DNA of 64,000 nucleotides from Hymenoscyphus infarciens. Its lineage: Eukaryota > Ascomycota > Leotiomycetes > Helotiales > Helotiaceae. Shown one piece after another: positions 57,784-64,000 of the stretch. Numbering within the stretch: the stretch's first letter is position 1; each line of letters starts with the position of its first letter. Under the pieces are notes generated by a model. The model ran no database searches, was not told the origin of the DNA, and saw only the letters and a list, made by a program, of their open reading frames with translations. The stretch spans positions 62,001 to 126,000 of the forward strand of contig LLCB01000160.1 of NCBI GenBank assembly GCA_001414345.1, in the 5' to 3' direction. A program made the position numbers and the translations under genes.

Positions 57784-57957
57784 GAGGTTTTGACAAAGTT
57801 GTACCAAAGATTCAGTGCGATGATTCTTGCAAGTACAACACCCAGCGATTGATTGATACCACCAGGCTCCGAGGTTTTGACAAAGTTGTACCAAAGATTC
57901 AGTGCGATGATTCTTGCAAGTACAACACCCAGCGATTGATTGATACCACCAGGCTCC
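57784..57957. repeat. Perfect 87-bp tandem duplication, two units
   Basis: 57784-57870 and 57871-57957 are identical (start GAGGTTTTGACAAAGTTGTA), followed by a partial GAGGTTT. It lies in the 3' flank of the 53952 gene. Confidence 0.95.
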
Positions 57958-59438
57958 GAGGTTTGATAAGATAAAAACTGTTTGCGAGGGCGTTTTAGAT
58001 AGTCTCTTTTCTCGAAAGAATTGATTCTCTGCTCTTCCATTTTGCTGTTCCAAATGAATCAAATGATGATGACTGGTGACTTTGAATCGCGAGGTTTTGG
58101 ATATGAGGTGTTGCGGTTTGCTTTAGCTTTCTGATATATTTTATAAATTAACCCTTTTGACGTTAGGTGCGTGGAAGAGGAGAAGGAAAGGGTTGCGTTG
58201 GGAGATCAACATGAGCAGTTTCCTCCCCATCGAACAAGGGTGGATATTATCCATGATGATATACCGTATTACTGACGAGATGCTACGATCCTAAGAGGTG
58301 TAAGAAATTCAGCTTATGGTTGTCTACACCTACTCTCCCTTGGATTGTAGGGAGACGTGCTAGGGTAATGAAAGGGTATTGTTTTAACAAGGTTTGAGAG
58401 AATTGGATCCTCAACTTCTTGGATGCTCAATTGGAATACCCTGCACTATTTAGACAGCCAAAGGAAAGGAGGTGTAGAGATGTTTCCGTGCCTTTTGGGT
58501 AGTGGGTAAGCGGGTTTTATTGCTAATGGATGTTGACTTGGGATACTCGGTGTTGGGGATGCCGGAGAATGAGACTAGAAGTAAGAAGCACACGAGTTGG
58601 TTGAAAGGAAGGACGTTGTGGTATGGAGATTTCCGGATCTTCTCCTTTCACCCTTATACTGTACTCTGCAAGTCTTTTGGATGAACCGGGTTTTCTTGTC
58701 GGCTCTTGCTGGTTCTTTTGATCTGAGAGGAAGTGTTGATCGAGGAGATATTCTGGTAAATTGTTTGGTCTATTAGATCATCCGAGGGGGTTTGAGGAGC
58801 TGAATTCCTTGTATAATATGGGGTGTACGGAGATAATTGATATGTTTTGAATTGTTGCTCTGGTTCTGCTTGTGGTGGAAGGAATCCCGGGCTTTACTCT
58901 GCGTACGCTCTCTATGTTGTGGAAATTCTTAGATCTTTTTGGGTATTGTACGAGAAGGTTTAAAAGGGTTAAGAAGCCGATTATCCGATTGTTCTAAGCC
59001 ATCTTGGAGAATAGTTGTAATTGCAACAGGCAGGTGTTCTCGGAGAAAAGCGGCTCTCTTAGCGATTCCGGAGTATGGATAGAAAGGGTGAAAGCGTTTA
59101 TAATTAATATACGTACTGAGTCTTACGTTGAACTTGGATTACTCGAAGGAACCAGCTCAGAATATTTCAATATAAAGTAGAAAAAGCAGGTCGTTGAATG
59201 AGACGACGTTGGGCTGTCAAATGAAGTGATGAAGTGGGGTGTAATGAGCCACGGCGTGAAGCTAGGCTGCATTAAGGGCATCCCTGCTTGACTCGTGGTC
59301 CCCCTATCCGAAATTGGTGGAGGTACGAGGAATCTACCTATCTCTCGACGACCGTCTCATGAACATGCAACGACAACCTACAATTGATATTGTACATTTC
59401 CATTCCTGAGCAGCCGGCAAGCACATCATTCATTCACC
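57958..59438. other. Intergenic, no supported gene
   Basis: Normal composition. A 60-aa open frame at 58502-58684 has no support. The end (59330-59438) looks like the desaturase promoter/leader, with CTCTCGACGACC and TTCATTCACC before the start codon. Confidence 0.5.
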
Positions 59439-60755
59439 ATGCCAGCTCCCACCTCCACCACGACAACATGTCCGCCAGAAAAGAAAGGCGATCTCGACTC
59501 GGAAATGCGGTCCAGGGCCCCTCAACAGAAGACGCCCCTCGCCCCTCCATTGGAGGTGAAAGAACATGATTTCTTCTGGACCTACACCGAAGAACCTCAT
59601 CGCACACGACGACAAGCAATCATCAAAGCCCATCCCGAGGTACAACCCCCAATTCCCTCTCACGGTTCAATTGACTAACATCTCCCCTCACAGGTCACGA
59701 AACTCTGCGGACCGGAACCGCTCACGAAATACGTCGTCGTGTTCGTCGTCTCGATTCAAATCCTCTGCGCATACCTCCTCCAGAATACCCCCTTCCTATC
59801 ATGGAAGTTTTTCTTGACGGCATACATTGTGGGCGCGACGGCGAACCAGAATTTGTTCCTGGCTATCCATGAGATTTCGCATAATCTGGCGTTTAGAAGT
59901 GCGAATGCGAATAGGGCTCTGGCGATCGTGGCGAATCTGCCAATTGGAATTGCGTACAGTGCTTCTTTCCGAGTACGTACTCTCCCTTTTCTCTCGAGCT
60001 CTCTCGGCCCATTGCACCAACAGGACCTTCAAAAATGGCGTGTTGGGTGGCGTGAAGCCCAAAAAACGGTCAAGAAACCCCCAGCTAATTATCTGTAGCC
60101 ATACCATTTGACACACCACAAATCCCTCGGCGTAGACGGTCTAGACACCGACCTCCCCACCGCCCTCGAAGCCGTATTCCTCGATTCCATCCTCGGAAAA
60201 GCCTTCTTCTGCACCTTCCAGATCCTTTTCTACGCCCTCCGTCCCATGTTCATCTACGCTGTCCCCTTCACCTCAATCCACTACATAAACATCGCCATCC
60301 AATACTCATTCGACATTCTCCTCGTCCATTTCTGCACGCTCAATTCCCTTTTCTACCTCATTCTCTCCTCCTTTTTGGCAGGGTCCCTACATCCTTGCGC
60401 CGGGCATTTTATAGCGGAGCATTACATCTTCGATCCCCCCGAGAACTGCACGGATCCTTTGACGGGAACGCTGATCCCTGAGACCTTTAGTTATTATGGG
60501 GTGTTGAATTTTTTCACATATAATGTGGGCTTGCATAATGAACATCATGATTTTCCTGCTGTCCCGTGGACGCGGTTGAGGGAGTTGAACCGGGTGGCAG
60601 GCGAGTTTTATGGGGGACTGCCCAGACATGAGAGTTGGGTGGGGGTGATTTGGAGGTTTATTCTTGATGATAAGGTGGGCATGAGGTGTCGGGTTAAGAG
60701 AAAGGACGGGGGGAGGAAGGTTGGGGGGTGGAAGGAGAGTGAGATACAGTCGTGA
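59439..60755 (+). CDS. des1: Sphingolipid delta-4 desaturase (DES1-like)
   Basis: This is an ER membrane fatty-acyl desaturase that introduces the 4,5-double bond into the dihydroceramide sphingoid base, a step in fungal glucosylceramide synthesis. Exons are 59439-59639, 59694-59972 and 60099-60755, giving 378 aa; introns are 54 and 126 nt, both phase 0. The N-terminus contains HDFFWTYTEEPHRTRRQAII, the characteristic family opening. Three histidine boxes are present: HEISH (exon 2), HLTHH (spanning the start of exon 3) and HNEHH (GLHNEHHDFPAVPWTRL). Several membrane segments are visible (YVVVFVVSIQILCAYLL and around FLAGSLHPCAGHF). The C-terminus ends in a basic, Lys/Arg/Gly-rich tail. Length is typical of the fungal family. 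No damage was seen. Confidence 0.95.
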
Positions 60756-61266
60756 TCTTTCTCTCTCTCTCCTCATTTACTTTCTTTCTGTTGTCGGCAT
60801 TGGGTGGGATCCTCGGAGAAGCATTTTTCGGAGAGGACGTTGCATGATTTTCGGGGTATATTTGTAGATGGTTTGATGAACGGGGTGGCTTTTTTGCTTG
60901 CACATGGGTACATATAGTGATGGATGGATAGATGGGTGTGTATATATATTTTGAAACGAGGCAACGAGAAACTTGGTACAAAGTCAATAATTTGCTTGAA
61001 CTTGGAATTGGCCGGGGCCAGGGTTGAGGTCAAGAAAGAGTAGGCGAATAAGGTAGATATAGATTTCTAGCTATGTAGGTTGGATTTAGAAATGATGATA
61101 TTATCTCGATGGTTTACTTTTTAGCTATTTGTGTCGTGAGAGTCCAGGAAGGAGGGTAAGAAAGTAAGTCCTCGAAATTCTGTTGGGTGATTGGGAGTGT
61201 TGCGGGGAGTTGATGCGGTGCTGGCTTCAAGTGAAATGTGGAAGGAACGAATAAGAGAGTTGAGAA
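60756..61266. other. Desaturase 3' region; no gene
   Basis: It starts with a TC-rich stretch. Composition is normal and no coding sequence was seen. Confidence 0.5.
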
Positions 61267-61775
61267 CAGACTTGGGCATTAATACTATCGATAAAATATT
61301 AGGGGGATACCTAACGATTATTGTATTAAGTAGAAGTATACTGATGATATATTAGTTATTAATAATATATTGATAACTATTAATATATTAGGTTATATAA
61401 TCGTAAATAGTTATTCTAGGCCGATAGCTAATAGAATCTATAAGCTCTACTTTAAGTAAAGTTATATGCTTTTTTATTAATATAATAATATAATTTAAGT
61501 AAGCGCTTAGCTCTCTTAAAGTAATTAATCTAGATTTATTAATATAGCATTTATATAAAACAAAACTAGCTTTTGGAAAAAAGAGTAAATATATTATATG
61601 ATTTCTATTTACTATATAGAACTACTAGCTTAAAAAAGCCGATATATATCGATAATCGTCTCTTTTTTACTGACGATATATCGCGCTAATCGTATTAGAG
61701 TAAAAAAGTATCGATTTATATTGAGAGCTGATTATCGATAATTTATTGATATAAAAGTATTAGTGCCCAAGTCTG
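61267..61775. mobile_element. 509-bp inverted-repeat element (MITE-like), AT-rich
   Basis: The left end CAGACTTGGGCATTAATACT and the right end (inverse complement CAGACTTGGGCACTAATACT) match in 19 of 20 positions. Similarity extends weakly inward (ATCGATA/TTATCGATAA words). The interior is RIP-like and non-coding. The CAG start resembles hAT termini, but flanks GTTGAGAA and TTAGGCTT do not match, so no target duplication is supported. Confidence 0.65.
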
Positions 61776-64000
61776 TTAGGCTTACCTCTCCATCACTCCT
61801 ACATGAATTCCATCAACATCACAACTTCATATCCACGGCCTATGCTATACAACGTCTAGGTATGACCAACTGGAACCGAAAACTCCACTATTTATTTTTG
61901 GCCAGGTGAGTGGATAAAATCGAAAATTTCGCTTTAAACTTGTGGAACTGACTAGCAATTCTAGGGGAGAAATTCAATACACTGGAACTGGAACATGGAA
62001 CTGGGATGTACGGAGAGTCTGAGATGACAAACGCCAAATTTTACTCTGTGGTGGACATACGGACGTACGGCGATAGGAACCTAGGGACAAGTGGGACGAG
62101 GAAAACATTTTTTTACTCTACGTTTGCTGGATTGGACTGATGGGAATTCCCATCTTTTCGAGCCGACCAGCCTCAAATAACGTCTTCAATCTCCCACAAC
62201 TACTGATCATTTCTTTTTGTAGAATTATTTTTCGACGAAGACATGATAGAACTATAGGCTGTTTCCTTAGCTTGGGTGTTTGGCTTGGTTCGGTTGTGAA
62301 CTTTTGTAAGTGCCAGGCTTTAGAACGCGCGGGATATTAGAGGAAGCAGAAAGGCCATTTGAGGGAGTGAGCGATTGAATATGGGTCATCGGGAGTGCTA
62401 GCGATGAAAAGAATAATAGAAGAGGAACTTGTGTTCTGTTTATGAGCACTTCGAATCGGGGAAACACTCGCTGGTTTAGAACTTAGGGGAGAAGTTAATT
62501 TCATGCTTGCTATCACATGCCTCCTTGCGAGGACCATTTAAATAGACAATCAACTACTGAAGAAATTGAAGCTTGGGTTCTTCGAAGTGCACTAGTTACT
62601 TATAATAATATATAGCACATGACTTCATAGTCCCTCCGTTTCCATCGAGTTCTTAGCGTCCGAATTCTAAACTCATAATCGCACCGGTAGCGTTAGCACA
62701 TGACTAACCAGAGCCAAATTTCTATCGACTTATATAAGAGAACTACTACACTTGGCTGCAAAAGACTTCATTAAATTGCTCTTTCATAGCTAAGGGCAAC
62801 CCTAGTATAAAATTACTATCAACAACTTCGATAACTTCAATAACTTCCAGGTTTTGCTTCTCAAAGAGTAAGTATTTAAGATAATGCAGGCTAATTGATT
62901 GTATGTACTAAGTATTAGCTCTAACCGGGTTATAATCTAAAAACAACGCTGGCAATGCGTTGACAACTAATTCATGACCTCCCCTAACACGGTAAAATAA
63001 CGTAATAACTGAAACTCTTAGCTTCCACAGATCGGGTCAAGAAATTAATATAACGCTTTTCTTCTCCTGGTATAATTTTATGAGCTTTGAGAGACGCTTT
63101 AAGTAATCTAAGTAAGCTTTTATTATAAGCTGAACCCCTCTAGATCACGACTAGAACATATGTCAAAGTACATCCACTTATACTCTCTTAAAGGGTTTTT
63201 GCAAACTAACACGAATATATGTTATTACTTCTAAGTCTCTATCTAAGCAGCGGTGTTATAAGTTATATAATAAAGAATAACTTGCGAGAAAATGTACAAT
63301 AATTCTCATCTAATGAGTGTTTCCCTAACCAAATATGTTCCTAAGCAAAAACAAGTCCCTTACCTATCACTTGCTCGCCGCTTGCTATCACCATTAATCG
63401 CTCAACTGATACCATTTCTGCTTCTTCCGAGAGTCCTCCTTCTCCTGAACATTCTAAAAGTCAAACTAAAACCATACTCTGCAGTTCCGTCGTGCAATGA
63501 TATCGTCTGGTAGGATGCAATGCCCACACACGCTTCGTCTAGAAACAGTTCAGCAAGAGATCGACTAATTAGCCGTCGTGGGATATTGAGGACGTTCTTT
63601 CTACGCTCGAAAGCAAGAATGCCGTCCGGTTTTCCAATGCCACCCTCCTAGATGTTTCAAGTTGTCAGCATAAAGTGGAATATTGGGTTTGCTCGCTGAG
63701 ACCGTCACAACACTGCTTAGAGTATATGTTGGCTATTCCTTGCCTGAATATTCCAAGTTGCCAACATAAAGTTTTGAAGTTAGCTACATCCCAGTCCAAT
63801 TTCTAGTCCCACTAGTACAAAGTTTTGAAAGATGGATTCTCCCATCTGCGTACGTCCCAGACTAGACATATCAAGTAGAATTTAGATCTTTCCTCTTGTC
63901 GGGCCTGCTAGCCTTAAGCGAAATCTCGAATTCTCGAGCTCATGCGTGTACGATGGTTCCGGACTTGTCCGTATGAAATCCGTGTTGGGCCTCGCATTCA
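61776..64000. other. Right-edge region, no supported gene
   Basis: Mixed composition, with AT-richer intervals near 62580-62640 and 62900-63280. Short open frames (62140-62340 plus, 62267-62537 minus, 63292-63513 plus) lack splice or family support. Confidence 0.45.

Noticed and set aside
12269..60755. A biosynthetic gene cluster linking the aconitase, desaturase and MFS remnant
   Set aside because: No backbone synthase is present, the genes belong to unrelated housekeeping pathways and large repeat blocks separate them.

Overview
This is nuclear DNA of a filamentous ascomycete (Pezizomycotina). The gene set includes PalA/Rim20, Lst8, a second mitochondrial aconitase and a sphingolipid delta-4 desaturase. 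Introns are mostly 48-130 nt, with GTAAGT/GTATGT/GTACGT-type donors. Long blocks are almost empty of CA and TG dinucleotides, which is the mark of repeat-induced point mutation (RIP). A leotiomycete is plausible, but that is only an impression from protein character.

Layout. 1-1978: 3' part of the pH-signalling scaffold gene palA/RIM20. 3124-11430: a nested transposon block, in which a RIP-mutated Ty3/gypsy chromovirus (378-bp LTRs, 5-bp target duplication) sits inside a hAT-like element that has its own 8-bp target duplication. 12269-13444: LST8 (minus strand). 14776-17514: an unrecognised Cys/His and coiled-coil protein. 17600-22700: RIP-mutated repeats, a gag remnant, a second hAT-like copy carrying a MITE with perfect terminal repeats, and an MFS transporter pseudogene. 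24926-27473: mitochondrial aconitase of the AcoB/Aco2 type. 29800-34200: broken copies of an unrecognised gene family. 57602-64000: a tandem duplication, the desaturase gene and another inverted-repeat element.

The most unusual part is 34.5-51.1 kb. Seven small paralogous genes or pseudogenes lie there on both strands (34509-34877, 36805-37479, 40034-40663, 45496-46217, 46860-47810, 48383-49139, 50427-51092). They share a short homeodomain-like N-terminus with the pattern (L/I)(Y/F)-x3-P-(F/W/L), a phase-0 intron after it, a second helical exon and, in most members, a phase-1 intron followed by a Pro/Gln-rich or Ser/Gly-rich tail. Some members are intact and some carry start loss, a stop or a frameshift, so this looks like a rapidly turning-over family. 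Four members conserve an AAG 3' splice site eight to ten bases after a CTAAC branch site. A 741-bp copia-type miniature element, minisatellites and a recent tandem duplication occur in the same accessory region.

The housekeeping genes (palA, LST8, aconitase, desaturase) sit in normal-composition islands between repeat blocks and do not form a pathway cluster. No secondary-metabolite cluster, tRNA, rRNA or CRISPR array was seen.
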